64,000 bases of DNA, taken from Pseudeuparius sepicola (lineage: Eukaryota > Arthropoda > Insecta > Coleoptera > Anthribidae). Both the position numbers and the translations under genes were made by a program. The notes under the pieces were generated by a model. The model was not told the origin of the DNA, made no database searches, and saw only the letters and a list, made by a program, of their open reading frames with translations. The stretch spans positions 125,241,373-125,305,372 of the forward strand of contig OY987299.1 in NCBI GenBank assembly GCA_963920635.1. Reading direction: 5' to 3'. Positions 31,733 to 42,700 of the stretch are shown here, piece by piece (the stretch's first letter is position 1; each line of letters begins with the position of its first letter).

Positions 31733-34700
31733 ATAATATTTCAAAAGCCACCAAACTTCCATTTTTCTATCTCCCTTATTCTAATCTTAAAGTATTAATA
31801 GATTCTGGTGGATCCGATACTGTAATAACTCCCGAAGCTGCACAAAATTTCGATCCAAAATATCAATTTTTTGAACCCTTTACTCTTATTTCTATGAAAA
31901 CTCCTAAAACCTACTCCGAAAACCTTTATTTTCCCGTTTTTAACGAAATTGGCATTGATCAACCGTTTATAGTTAGAATTGCCGACTGGCACAATGATTT
32001 CGATATTCTTTTAGGTACTGGTGAACTCGACCAATTAGGTGCAAATATAGATTATGAAACTCATATATTTTCTATTCGTAAATTAGGCGTTTCCGTTCCA
32101 TTTGAAGTTATATATCGTTCGAATAATCGACTCCGTATCCCAGTAAATATCAATAATGGTGAAGTTGTACTCCCAGAAATTACCCTTGATAACCAAACTG
32201 TACTCCCAATTTCAATACACCATGCCAATGATGGGTTTGTAGAAATACCACAACCAGAAAATTTAAATATTGACTTCCCTGAACCAATATCTGTTTATCC
32301 ACTATCCGATTTTGAAGAATTATCACCTCCCTTCTCCAATAACTCATTTGATCCCAACTCTATTCGAACAAAACATCTGAATTCCGAAGAAAAGCAAAAA
32401 ATTCTTGATCTATGTCATAAATTTAAAGATATTTTTTACAATGAATCATCTGATCTGTCATTTACTAGTTCTGTCAAACACGAAATCCGCACAAAAGACG
32501 AAACTCCTATTTTTTCCCGTTCTTTCCGACATCCTAAAGTCATGCAAAGCGAAATTTCTTCCCAAATTGATAAACTCTTAGAACAAAATATAATCCGACC
32601 TTCAATTTCCCCTTATTCTTCGCCCGTTTGGATCGTTCCAAAGAAAATGGATGCATCCGGTAAACGCAAGTTTCGCATGGTTATAGACTATCGCAAACTA
32701 AACGATAATACGGTTGAAGACAAATATCCCCTTCCCCGCATCGACGAAATACTTGACAATTTAGGCAAATGCACATACTTCACAACCCTCGACTTAGCCC
32801 AAGGTTTTCACCAAATTGAAGTACACCCCAACTCCGTTGAAAAAACCGCCTTCACAGTTCCCAATGGCCACTTCGAATATACAAGAATGCCGTTTGGTCT
32901 AAAAAACGCCCCAGCGACCTTCCAACGCATGATGGATGAAATTCTAAGAGAATACCTTTACAAATCATGTTTTGTCTATATGGATGACGTCATTATATTT
33001 TCCAAATCTTTACAAGAACATCTTATACATATAAAATCCATCTTTCAAAAATTCCGTGAAGTAAACCTAAAAATTCAACTCGACAAATCTGAATTCCTAA
33101 ACAAAGAAGTAGCTTTCCTTGGCCACGTGATTACTCCCGAAGGCATTAAACCCAATCCAAACAAAATATCCGCAATCCAAAACTTCCCCATTCCTAAAAC
33201 TACTAAGGAAATTAAAAGTTTCTTGGGACTAATAGGCTATTATCGCCGCTTCATTCCTAATTTCTCAAAAATGACAACACCCATGACACGTTGTTTACGA
33301 AAAGACACCAAAATTGAAATTGACCACCCTCAATATATAGATTGTTTTGAAAAATGTAAATCCGCTCTAAGTAACTCCCCAATTCTCCAATACCCTGACT
33401 TTTCTCTACCTTTTACACTAACTACTGACGCCTCTAACGTTGCTATTGGCTCTGTCCTATCCCAAAAAGGAAAACCAATCGCTTACTACTCCCGCACCCT
33501 TATTACCGCAGAACGAAACTACTCCACAATCGAGAAAGAACTCCTTGCAATCATAGAATCCTGTAAACATTTCCGGCCCTATCTTTTTGGTGTAAAATTC
33601 ACCATAGAAACCGATCACAACCCCTTAGTCTGGCTCTATAAAATTAAGGAACCCCATTCTCGTCTCGCCCGGTGGAAACTCAAATTAGAAGAATATAATT
33701 TTGAAATTGTATATCGCAAAGGTAAAGAAAATTTTGTAGCCGACGCTCTTTCCCGTATCGAACTCAATATGCATGAATTAGACTCGATCTGTGTAAATCC
33801 TCCCTCACATGACGATGACTTTAATATTGACGACTTTATTAACGAAACTTATGAAAAACAAACTGGACTATCCACACAACACTCCACACACGAAAACCCT
33901 ATTGCAACTATTCCATTTTCCGAAGAACCCATTAATTATTTTCCTAATCAAATTATCTTAAAATTTGGAAACAAACATGACGTTCAATACATCCTTAAAT
34001 TCAAAAGTAAACACCAATATTACGTAACTCTTACTGAAAAAGATTGGAAAACTGACATTAAAAACACTCTCCATTCTATAATATCTCCTAATCAACGCTA
34101 CCATATCCTCACAGAACAAACGGATATCCAAAAATTTATATCTGAATATGTCCGCAATACTTTTAATGAAACCGTTCGTATCTCTTTCTGCTCTAAACAA
34201 ACTCAAGACATAGAGAATCCCGATAAACAACTTCAATGTGTTCAAGATTACCACAAGCAAAATCATAATGGCATACTCGAAACTCTCAATCACTTAAAAC
34301 TCCATTATTATTGGCCAAATATGCGCACTACGATTTCCGATTATATTAATAAATGCGATATATGCCTCCGAAACAAATATGAAAGACACCCTTATAAACT
34401 TCCCTTCAAAGGCCCCCTATTAGGACAAAAACCTTTTGATATTATCCACATAGACACCTTTTGCTGTAATCGTCAAAGTTTTCTAACAATCATAGATTCA
34501 TTTTCCAAATACGCTCAAGTTTACAATATACAAGACAAAATGAATATATCCATTCTCAGCAAATTACGTCATTACTTTTCTCATCACAATTATCCGCGCA
34601 AAATTGTCTGTGACGAAGGAACTGAATTTTCCAATAATCTCTTTAAAGAATTTTGTAAACTCCACAAAATAGAACTCCATTTTACCACAGTTAATAATCC

Positions 34701-35286
34701 TAACTCTAACAGTCCTATCGAACGATTCCATTCCACATTTACAGAAAAACTACGCGTTATGCAAGATGAACGACCTAGAGAATATTTCCAAGACCTAATC
34801 ACCCACTGTGTCCTTATTTATAACCAATCCATCCACTCAGCTACTGGCTACTCCCCTTTCTCAATCCTCTACGGCCCCTATATCGAAGAAATACAATTCG
34901 ACGACGACTTACCTATTTATGAAAAATATAATCAACGACATAAAGATGAACTCCGCCCTTTTATTGATTCCCTTTACACTAAACTTCACGAAAAAGAAAC
35001 CCGCATTTTAGAAAACCGCAACAAAAATCTACCAGATCCCACTCCTACTCCAGAACAAGGACAAACCGTGTACCTTTCCAAAAACACTCGTAACAAACTC
35101 GACGCACCCTATATACCCGCTACTGTTACCTCTACTGACAATACAAAAATTAAAGTCTTAACTACTAAGAATAAACCCACTAACTCTCATCCTAGAAAAA
35201 TCAAACGCTTACGCAAACCTCCCTTGTTACAGAAACACCCTCCTAATAACCAACTGCCTGGCCCTTCAAGTGCACCCGATCCCTAA
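31639..35286 (+). CDS. pol: Pol polyprotein (protease, RT, RNase H, integrase)
   Basis: The open frame of 1215 codons is in -1 relative to gag; translated by frameshifting near 31680, so the first residues are not native. The aspartic protease active site is DSGG (residue 55 of the frame). The reverse transcriptase spans about 300-560, with catalytic YMDD at 447-450 and the FGLKNAPATFQ block before it. RNase H contains TDAS at about 596-599 and a YSTIEKELLAI helix. Integrase has an HHCC zinc-binding region ending CDIC at about 906 and a D,D(35)E core with D939, D992 and E1028. The C-terminal end overlaps env by 17 nt or more. All catalytic residues are present and no break is seen, so the enzyme looks functional. 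It copies genomic RNA to DNA in particles and inserts it in the nucleus. Confidence 0.97.
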   Translation: MRFQFRNRRILFRKFSRTSLGISSQSRIIELNNISKATKLPFFYLPYSNLKVLIDSGGSDTVITPEAAQNFDPKYQFFEPFTLISMKTPKTYSENLYFPVFNEIGIDQPFIVRIADWHNDFDILLGTGELDQLGANIDYETHIFSIRKLGVSVPFEVIYRSNNRLRIPVNINNGEVVLPEITLDNQTVLPISIHHANDGFVEIPQPENLNIDFPEPISVYPLSDFEELSPPFSNNSFDPNSIRTKHLNSEEKQKILDLCHKFKDIFYNESSDLSFTSSVKHEIRTKDETPIFSRSFRHPKVMQSEISSQIDKLLEQNIIRPSISPYSSPVWIVPKKMDASGKRKFRMVIDYRKLNDNTVEDKYPLPRIDEILDNLGKCTYFTTLDLAQGFHQIEVHPNSVEKTAFTVPNGHFEYTRMPFGLKNAPATFQRMMDEILREYLYKSCFVYMDDVIIFSKSLQEHLIHIKSIFQKFREVNLKIQLDKSEFLNKEVAFLGHVITPEGIKPNPNKISAIQNFPIPKTTKEIKSFLGLIGYYRRFIPNFSKMTTPMTRCLRKDTKIEIDHPQYIDCFEKCKSALSNSPILQYPDFSLPFTLTTDASNVAIGSVLSQKGKPIAYYSRTLITAERNYSTIEKELLAIIESCKHFRPYLFGVKFTIETDHNPLVWLYKIKEPHSRLARWKLKLEEYNFEIVYRKGKENFVADALSRIELNMHELDSICVNPPSHDDDFNIDDFINETYEKQTGLSTQHSTHENPIATIPFSEEPINYFPNQIILKFGNKHDVQYILKFKSKHQYYVTLTEKDWKTDIKNTLHSIISPNQRYHILTEQTDIQKFISEYVRNTFNETVRISFCSKQTQDIENPDKQLQCVQDYHKQNHNGILETLNHLKLHYYWPNMRTTISDYINKCDICLRNKYERHPYKLPFKGPLLGQKPFDIIHIDTFCCNRQSFLTIIDSFSKYAQVYNIQDKMNISILSKLRHYFSHHNYPRKIVCDEGTEFSNNLFKEFCKLHKIELHFTTVNNPNSNSPIERFHSTFTEKLRVMQDERPREYFQDLITHCVLIYNQSIHSATGYSPFSILYGPYIEEIQFDDDLPIYEKYNQRHKDELRPFIDSLYTKLHEKETRILENRNKNLPDPTPTPEQGQTVYLSKNTRNKLDAPYIPATVTSTDNTKIKVLTTKNKPTNSHPRKIKRLRKPPLLQKHPPNNQLPGPSSAPDP
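31678..31684 (+). promoter_or_regulatory. -1 ribosomal frameshift site
   Basis: AAATTTT, read A AAT TTT in the gag frame, fits the X XXY YYZ slippery pattern and shifts exactly into the pol frame. It is inside the gag/pol overlap, 46 nt before the gag stop. A stimulatory RNA structure downstream was not resolved by eye. Confidence 0.7.
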
Positions 35287-36742
35287 TAATGGATACTATC
35301 AAGAATTGGTAGGCCAAGCACAATTATTTGACCACTTTCACCGTCACATACTTACTTTCAACTTAAGCACTATAGATAATACCCTTAAACTTTACCCCGT
35401 TAATTTAGTTCTTTTTAATACTTCAACGACTTCGTCTTATTACAAAATGTTTAATCAATATCAACTGCTTTATCATGAAACTCTTGACAATTTTCATAAA
35501 CTAATTCGCCCTAGACAGAAACGTGGAATTATGAACTATATAGGTACTTTCATTAAATCAATCACAGGTAATCTCGACGAGAATGATCGTATATTTTTGG
35601 AAAAACATATTCAAGCTATCGAAAACAAGCAATCTCAAATTATTGGCACCCTCAATAACTCTACAACTTATGCCTCACAAACAATAAAACGATATAACAT
35701 GTTAGTTGAAACTATTAATAATAACACAGTTAAAATTGCACAAGATATTAATCTCCTCAGCGACGAATTTGACAAATATCTCTCACTTCATAGCGAAATA
35801 CTTAATCTCGATCGTTTAAATCAATTCCTTCAAAAATTACTTCGAACTATTAATTTAGCTGCATTGCAACAGTCGAACATTGAACTCTTTTCTCTCTCTG
35901 AAATTATTAAACTAGAAAATCAACTCAAATCAATCTATAATAAAGCCTCTCTCTTATCCGATAACATGCACCCTTTTGAACTAATCGAAACTGCTCAAAG
36001 TACAATAATCTCTACAGAAAGTCAGATACTCATTATCCTAAAAATTCCTATCCTTGATGAACTTGTATTCCCACTCTACCAAGTTTACCCAATCCATAAC
36101 AAAGAAGATATCGTTTTGGTACCCCCTGCTGTTTACTATGGGAATAATCGTTGGTATTCCACATGCACACCTACAGAAAGAAAAATCACCTGTCAAACTA
36201 TGTCAACAACCAGATGTCAACTGCCCACATTAGAAAACTGCACCACTGCCATTCTCCTGCAACCGATCATACATCAAACTAAGAGAAGCCTCATTGCCAG
36301 CACAAATCACCCACTCCGTATCACCGAAAAATGTTCAAAAACAGAAAAAATCATAAAGCAACCAGCAATCATCCAATCACCCTGTCCAATTCAAATTGAA
36401 AATCAATGGTATACCGCCACGCAAGAAGAAGCCGAAATCCCAGCCATCGTTCCTGTCAAAATTAATCCCAAGTATCGTCTACAACTAAATCATTTACAGT
36501 CTCTTCAAGAAACACCGCAATTGTCGGCTATCCAACCCATACACCTAGATCCAGTCGTCATCTCCACAACAACCTGGTCAGCCACACTTCTTATCATCAC
36601 TCTAATGTGTGTCATCATCTACTTCATCCTAAGAAAACGAAAAAGACTCCAAACACTCTTTTTCAAACCAAGAATATCACTCTCAGAACTCCAAGAACTT
36701 CAACAACTCAACAAGAAGCCCGAGGACGAACTTCCATCCTAA
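35233..36742 (+). CDS. env: Env, baculovirus-F-like fusion glycoprotein (spliced)
   Basis: The open frame runs to the stop at 36740-36742; the last 490 codons start at 35270 with GTG, and no in-frame AUG lies near the 5' end. The frame stays open upstream to a strong acceptor (TTGTTACAG ending 35232), in phase with the leader AUG via the donor at 30457. The joined N-terminus would be hydrophobic, like a signal peptide. A furin-type RQKR site (frame residues 82-85) precedes a G-I-x-N-Y-I-G fusion-peptide-like segment and the conserved TGNLDEND motif shared by errantivirus Env and baculovirus F proteins. A Cys-rich region lies at about 305-330, and a transmembrane segment with a basic cytoplasmic tail at about 433-465. 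The frame is intact. Role: cell-surface fusion protein; activity not testable here. Confidence 0.88.
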
Positions 36743-36751
36743 GGGGGGAAG
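36741..36751 (+). other. Polypurine tract
   Basis: AAGGGGGGAAG immediately precedes the 3' LTR and overlaps the env stop codon. Plus-strand priming site for reverse transcription. Confidence 0.85.
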
Positions 36752-36948
36752 AGTTATGTTCATCGACCCCACAGCACACCGACCTGGACGAAAACCCCGA
36801 ATCAGCGGAATCAGCTTTTTATTTTTCGTACACCGCATTTCCAATTTATATAAATATCGCGACCGCAATTAATCGATCAGTAATAGTTTACACCCTACGT
36901 TCAATAAACCTTTTTAAAAACGAAGATTTTCGACCCCGGAACATAACT
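36752..36948 (+). repeat. 3' LTR
   Basis: Same length and sequence as the 5' LTR apart from one visible substitution (C at 36890). It has its own AATAAA. Frames crossing it are incidental. Confidence 0.97.
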
Positions 36949-36952
36949 TGCC

Positions 36953-38189
36953 TTCCTCTTCTTTATTATTGTTTCGACTAGAAGATAATAATAAACAATA
37001 TGTTTCTACGACATAAGCTACCATCAAAAACAAAACTGTCCAAAGTTTGGATTTGCTGGTTATGTTGATGTTGTCCCCTGTCAGACTGTCAGCTGAAGGA
37101 TATTCCACAATGTCCAATTATTTTTATTTCTTCTTCTTCTGAGCTAGCGTTCGGCAATTTTCGGGAACTATTGTGACGTAGAAACCCCCGTCGGCAAACC
37201 GAATGAAGATTTAAAATATCTTCATTTTATTTTCAAATTATTAATTAATGCAACACTTTTGAGGAAAGTTATATGTGCTAGTAGTGTAATTTGATGATAC
37301 TTCATCAGCTGATTAGCATTTTATCTCGAAATTCGATTAGAGGAAACTTCCCTATTTGATTATTTATAGGTTCCGTTGTTACTGACATAGCGAGAGGCGG
37401 GCGGGAAGAAGGCACCCTGGAAGAATAAAGTGAGGGTAGGGGGTTAAACATGCAATTTTTTTGTAAAAAAATTGTTGAGGTAAAGTGTTGCAAATTTGCA
37501 GGATAATCGGAGATAGTGCAAATAAGTAGAGAACAAATTGGCAGAAGGCTGGGTGGAAAATAAAGAGTTGGCAGAAGACGCTAATGTCGCAAAAATTTTT
37601 GCAACAATTATGTGACTGAGTAAACTTCTGCCAATTTTGACATTTATTCTGTAACTCAAAATAACACTAGTTGCGAAACTGCAGAAGGCTAGTTGGAAGA
37701 TTTATGGAGATATAGAAAATAGTAAGTGTGTCGGTGCGGCTCACTCGAATAGTTACCTACTTTTTATATTCTATTTTATTTTATCAAGTACCTACACTTC
37801 TGGCAATTTGTCAGCATATTTTACGATAATTCAGTACACTATTTGTCAATTGCCAGAAGTTAATTACGAAGACATACGCAAATCAATAATTTTATTAATG
37901 AAAAAATATGACGACTAATTTCATCTCTATTAAAATGATATTTATAATTTTGAATATTTTTCGAAAATCACCCCCGCTTCCCTCGGTACGCCCTTGCAAA
38001 TAGGTATGGTAATTAAATACAGAAAACCAAAATTAAAAATGAAATTTCATTTTTTCCACAATTCCACCATTTATTTCGATAAATTGTTCATATCTCATAA
38101 TTTTTACATTATGGGTTTTGTATTTAAGAATATCTGTTACTATTATATTTATAATAACTATCACCCACGGTTACAATTCACTTATGAAA
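36953..38189. other. Spacer without recognised gene
   Basis: Small inverted repeats around CTTCTGCCAATT (37536-37640) and ACTTCTGGCAATT (37797-37862). No coding exon seen; the presumed continuation of the THAP exon is not here. Confidence 0.4.
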
Positions 38190-38232
38190 TATAACAAAAT
38201 AGAAAAATTATTTTTTAAATCTCTCTCTTTCT

Positions 38233-38881
38233 TACGATAAAAACGGTTATATTACAACAAATTGGTTTACAAAAGAAATTTGCTCAGAAAGATACTTAAA
38301 TTTTAATTCCACTGTCCCCACAACTTACAAAAAAAGCGTGGTTAATAGTTTGACTGACCAAGCCATTTCTCTCTCACAACCAAAACATAGACCAAACAAT
38401 CTTAAAAAAATTAAAAATGTACTCTCAAAAAAATAATTATCCAAAACAGTTTTTTGAACCAATTATTAAAAAACGTATACACCAAATATATAATCTTTCA
38501 CAAATTAATAATAATAATCAATCCAAATATTTTTCCATGCCATATATACAAGGTGCATCTGAACAAATCGCAAAAATTTTTAAACAATACAACATTAATA
38601 TTGGACATAAACCAAATTACTATACCAATACATTCTTTACCAAATTAAAACCAAATATCCCAAATGATTTTCAATCGAACTTAATTTATAAAATCCCTTG
38701 TAATGATTGCCCTTCGGTTTATATCGGTCAAACTAAACAATACCTTCATAAACGTTTATATAAACATAAATATGATGTAAGAACCAATAACAACAATTCT
38801 ACAGCATTAACTAAACATTCTTTGGATAATTTGCACCACTTTAACTTTAACAATACACAAATTTTACATAAAAAAGCATAA
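38233..38881 (+). pseudogene. Penelope-like RT C-terminus and GIY-YIG endonuclease
   Basis: The first frame (38233-38436) encodes the end of the RT region, with NGYITTNWFTK and ERYLNFNS, matching the conserved 'RKPT..RYLNYxS' part of Penelope-like proteins, and LTDQAISLSQPKHRPNNL. After a one-base slip in seven A residues, the frame 38417-38881 (154 aa) continues with the linker (FSMPYIQGASEQI), a CNDC cysteine pair and the GIY-YIG core VYIGQTKQYLHKRLYKHK. The endonuclease would nick target DNA for reverse transcription. The protein ends at 38881 soon after the core; a few residues may be lost. Not functional as one protein because of the frameshift and missing RT. Confidence 0.85.
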
Positions 38882-39553
38882 TAACTGTATTAATTATAGA
38901 ACTGACCCCCTAAAACCTTTCTCATATTTATTATAATCTTATAAACTAAAAAATAAATAAGTCAAAAATTATTTTTCTAAAATAAAGAGTCCTCCTATAA
39001 AATTTTTTTTTAACATAATGTCATAATCATTATGTGTTTTACCTAAAATTATTACATTTTTACTTCTATCATAGAAAAATTATCTTCTTGCATTAATTTC
39101 CAAACATACTGTATAAAGAGTTTTTCTTCCTTATCTTTTTATAAAATAAAAATTACATTTTTTGTTCCTTAAAAACCACACCGAACATTTCAGTTCGAGT
39201 TTAAATAAGAATATTTTTATTCTCCTCCGACTGTTCGTATGAACACATGTTGACACAAATCTCCAAAAATCGTCTCTTCGACACACCATGACTAAATTTT
39301 AAACAAAAGTAAACAATATACATTGAAACTAAACACTAGCACAAAATAAATAAGCAATAATGGAAAAAAAAAAAACAAATGTAAGAAAGACTCTTGAAAA
39401 ATAACTTATCAATGTAAGTATTCATAAGATTTTAAATGTATTATTGTCTAGTTTAAATTTTATCTTTTGTATGGTTACCGCCTAAGAACTAACAAAAAAC
39501 CTTCTCTCGTAGGTAACCAATTGTAATTGTTGTTGTTTAAAAAGATTTTTTTT

Positions 39554-39596
39554 GATACCTGATGATGGCAATAAATGCCGAAACACGTGTAGTATC
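39554..39596 (+). ncRNA. Hammerhead ribozyme of Penelope-like element
   Basis: GATAC (39554-39558) pairs with GTATC (39592-39596) as stem I. CTGATGA (39559-39565) is followed by stem II GGC/GCC (39567-39569 and 39577-39579) with a 7-nt loop. Then comes GAAA (39580-39583), whose last A starts the very short stem III AC/GT around ACGT (39583-39590), and a GTA cleavage triplet ending at 39591. All invariant core bases are present. This is the minimal type I hammerhead known from Penelope-like terminal repeats. Cleavage would fall between 39591 and 39592. Confidence 0.85.
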
Positions 39597-39620
39597 CTTT
39601 TAATGCATAATAAAAAAAAA

Positions 39621-40341
39621 TATTTTTAATGTCTTAAAATAATTTTTACACGGTCGAATCCCAGGAATTTTATTCGATAAAATAATTGACGACCAGGAAT
39701 GAAAATTACATTTGTAATAAGTAAGTTAGAGTTTTAATTGTTTTTAATTCACCTGCAACTTGATTTAAGCGAGTAGGCAGGTAAAATAGGTAGTTAAATC
39801 GAGATTTTATACAATTCTAGAATCCTACAATTTTTATCGTTCAATATTTTTTAACAAAATTTGACACAAACCTATTTTAAGGGATACCCAATCCAGTGAC
39901 GTAGTCAGAATTTTTATAAAAATGTGCCTAATATGATTTGTCCAATTTTGTCAAAAAAAATGCCGTAGTAGGCCTTGGTTTTAGCATTGAGAATGTTTAC
40001 GTTCGTATATATGGGAGTCGAGTGGGCAGTTTTCGTTCAAGGCCAAATGACAGCGATCGCGCTGTCTCCGATGGTTGCAAGGATTGCCAAATCTGTGAAT
40101 TTTTTAAAATAAAATTTGTCGTTCTTTCCTAAAATACTGTTTGTTATGCCCTATCGTTAAAAACTAGATCAAAATCGGATGATAAATGCAAATTTTATGA
40201 AGGTGTCTCGGGTTGAAGTCTGTCACACTGTATATGTATGTACCTATAATACTAGTGTTTATGTTATTGATATTTATGAATATAATACTAAATTAACAAC
40301 ATGAAATTTAATATTGATTAAGAAACAGTCAAAATTACTTC
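39621..40341. other. Spacer without recognised gene
   Basis: A hAT-like terminal string (CCAGTGACGTAGTCAGAA) lies at 39893 without a detected partner. The frame at 39938-40132 has no domain. Confidence 0.4.
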
Positions 40342-41602
40342 TAGGCCAGGGAAATTACGGTAAAAAATAACGAAACCTAGACAAAATTCATAACCGCATT
40401 TTTATAATGCCATCACAAAATATTGGTAATAAATGAACGCCAGAATTGTTTTTTATACAAAATAAACATACGCGAGTGGGCGTTTTTTTAGAAAAATACA
40501 TTTTCTTGTTGTAATAAAGACGGCATAAATATTAACTGCAAATTTTAAGCTGCATTTATTAGTAGGTAAATAAGGTATATAAAGTTGAGATTGATAAATT
40601 AAACAGATTACGTTTGCGCAAGTATCCGAATGATGTAAAAATGACATTTTGCGTAATATTTTGTTGGGCAAAAATATTAACTGCGTTTTTATTATTTATA
40701 ATTACTTTAAAAATCAAGTATTAACAGTTTGTTCTGAAATTAAACATATTGTTTCGCCGGAAATCGCATTTTAAAGAAATTTGAAGCTGTCTTTGAGAGC
40801 AAAATTATTATCTGGCTGATTTTTGTTAAACTTTGTAAGTGGATAAAGTCTTGTTAAATTTTTTGAAATTAAACAAAAATTGGTAACGGAAGTATTTTGA
40901 AATGAAAAATGACAGTTGACCTACATGCGTTGTAAATAAATGTTTAATTTCGCTATATGTGATTTAATATAGTTATATTGTAAAAAGTTAAACAAAAAAA
41001 AACAGTTAATATTTTTGCTTTCCTAAATAAATGACAAGTGACAGTTGACCTATATGCGCCGTAAATAAATGTTTAATTTCGCTATATATGATTCAATATA
41101 GTTATATTGTAAAAAGTCAAACAAAAAAAAAAACAGTTAATATTTTTGCCTAGTCTATACCAATGAGAAGTGACGGCTGACGTACATGCGGCTCAGATAA
41201 ATGTTTAATTTTGTATAAGTTACATTGTATTTGTAAAAGGGAATGATTATCTGCAATAAAAACGTAGTTAATATTTTTGCTTTTGCCGAAATACAAAATT
41301 ATCCGATTTTTATCCCTCTTTGTCGATCTAAGTTACTTCCATATTCTTAAAATGTTTAATTTCTTAATATATGTTAGCAAGGGAAGTTTTTTACCTCAAG
41401 AGTCTAAAAAAATCCAGTTAACATTTTTGCTCGAAATTTCTAACGAAAAATAGGTGTTTTTTGCGGTAACTCAAGGTTCCGTTTTTTCAAAATGTTTAAT
41501 TTTTGGTTTTTACCAACGTATTTACTTATAACTTTGATATGGTAAAACAAAATTGCAGTTAATATTTTTTTCTAGGTCAATTTCTATTTTCCCTGGCCTA
41601 TT
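40342..41602 (+). mobile_element. Repeat family B, copy 2 (complete, with TIRs)
   Basis: Termini TAGGCCAGGGAAA and TTTCCCTGGCCTA are perfect 13-bp inverted repeats. The interior carries repeated units of about 105-120 bp ending in AGTTAATATTTTTGC: in reverse orientation at about 40530, 40675 and 40800, and forward at about 41015, 41150, 41280, 41425 and 41565. Compared with copy 1 (4747-5817) it has one extra unit near 41030-41150. Non-coding; probably a MITE with internal minisatellite. Confidence 0.85.
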
Positions 41603-42240
41603 CTTTTACTTCGACATTGGAACTAGAAAAGTGTATAAAGTATCGTCGAATTAAACGCTGTTTATAAAACTTGAAATGTTCAAAACAAATTCGGGATCCG
41701 ATGTTTCTCATACGAGGCGGCGTTTTCCGGTCGGACAACCCAGTGGAATTTTCCCGTGCGACTTTTCGGCGCATACATTATTAATCTCCTGACCGCGGTG
41801 ACGTGGAACTGGGAAAATTGCCGGCCACTTAAAAATAGACTCGCTCCGAGGGGTGCCGGCGTCGAACTGATTGTTTTCATTAGGCGGCCATCGTATGGCC
41901 CAAGCGACGCGTAGCAACAAGTGAGAACGTACTTGTTTTGGATGCGTTCAATGAATCGATTGGCCTAATGGGATTCCATCCGGACGATATGGCGGCGCGT
42001 GTAAAAAACGAGCTGGAAAGTGTCTTAGTTTACGATGTGTTGGTAGAAATGCTCCTTTCTCGATACCTACTGTTTATTGCAATAAATTAGATTACTTCGG
42101 GTAGATACGACGTCATTAGTGTGGTGTTCGAGGCCAACGATAAAGACAGGCCACGGCGCTAACGCATAATCGCGTAGTCACGTGACCAACTTAGTCCTAT
42201 ATAACGAAAGGCATTTTTGGAGATAAGTAGAAAAAACAAA
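41603..42240. other. Spacer with GC-rich stretch
   Basis: 41690-42000 is GC-richer than its neighbours with short minus-strand frames, no domain recognised. A conserved non-coding segment or old exon is possible. Confidence 0.3.
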
Positions 42241-42700
42241 TTTCGTAACAATTTGGCAAGTTTTATTTCATCTATTACATTATTGGATTTGTGCATCCAA
42301 GCTTTCTCTAATTGTTTTTTCAAAATTTTCAACCTGCCTCAGCTGTTTTAGGCTGAGAGTTAAACGGCACTGCACTCACAATATTTTGGCACATTTTCAA
42401 AAATTGTTGGGACATCACCTTCCTTTAGCTTAGGTGATATTCTCTATAGGCATTTTCCTCCCACAACACATTTGTCCACTTTAATTATTGTTTCACTTTC
42501 TTGAAAATGTGTTGGCCACACATACTTAAGGGTTTTTTAGAAATTAAATCTCAGTTGGAATTTGACGAATCCATTTTTGGCGGAAATTTTCATCCCGAGG
42601 TAAAACAAATGTTTGTTATGGCGACACTTTCTTCCTGGCTTTTGTAGTATGTATAAATATAACATAAACAGACCCAATATTTGGTATTTAGGTTATTTTT

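Larger units (their letters stand above)
30108..36948 (+). mobile_element. Intact env-bearing Ty3/gypsy retrotransposon (errantivirus-like)
   Basis: 6841 bp with two 197-bp LTRs and a TGCC target duplication (30104-30107 and 36949-36952). The order is LTR, primer-binding site, gag, pol (protease, RT, RNase H, integrase), env, polypurine tract, LTR. The LTRs differ at one visible site (T at 30246, C at 36890) and all three frames are open, so insertion is recent. A fusion-type Env and a Gag without a zinc knuckle place it with insect errantiviruses rather than plain gypsy elements. Whether it is mobile or infectious cannot be judged from sequence. Confidence 0.97.
38190..39620 (+). mobile_element. 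Penelope-like retroelement, 5'-truncated
   Basis: Holds the last part of a Penelope-like ORF (reverse-transcriptase C-terminus, linker, GIY-YIG endonuclease), a 3' untranslated region and a hammerhead ribozyme motif near the end. The RT core with its catalytic box is missing, so the copy is 5'-truncated, as is usual for these elements. A frameshift lies in an A7 run at 38427-38433. Confidence 0.85.

Noticed and set aside
36607..36981. 124-codon frame across the end of env and the 3' LTR
   Set aside because: It overlaps env in another frame and runs into LTR sequence; no domain. A shadow of the real gene.
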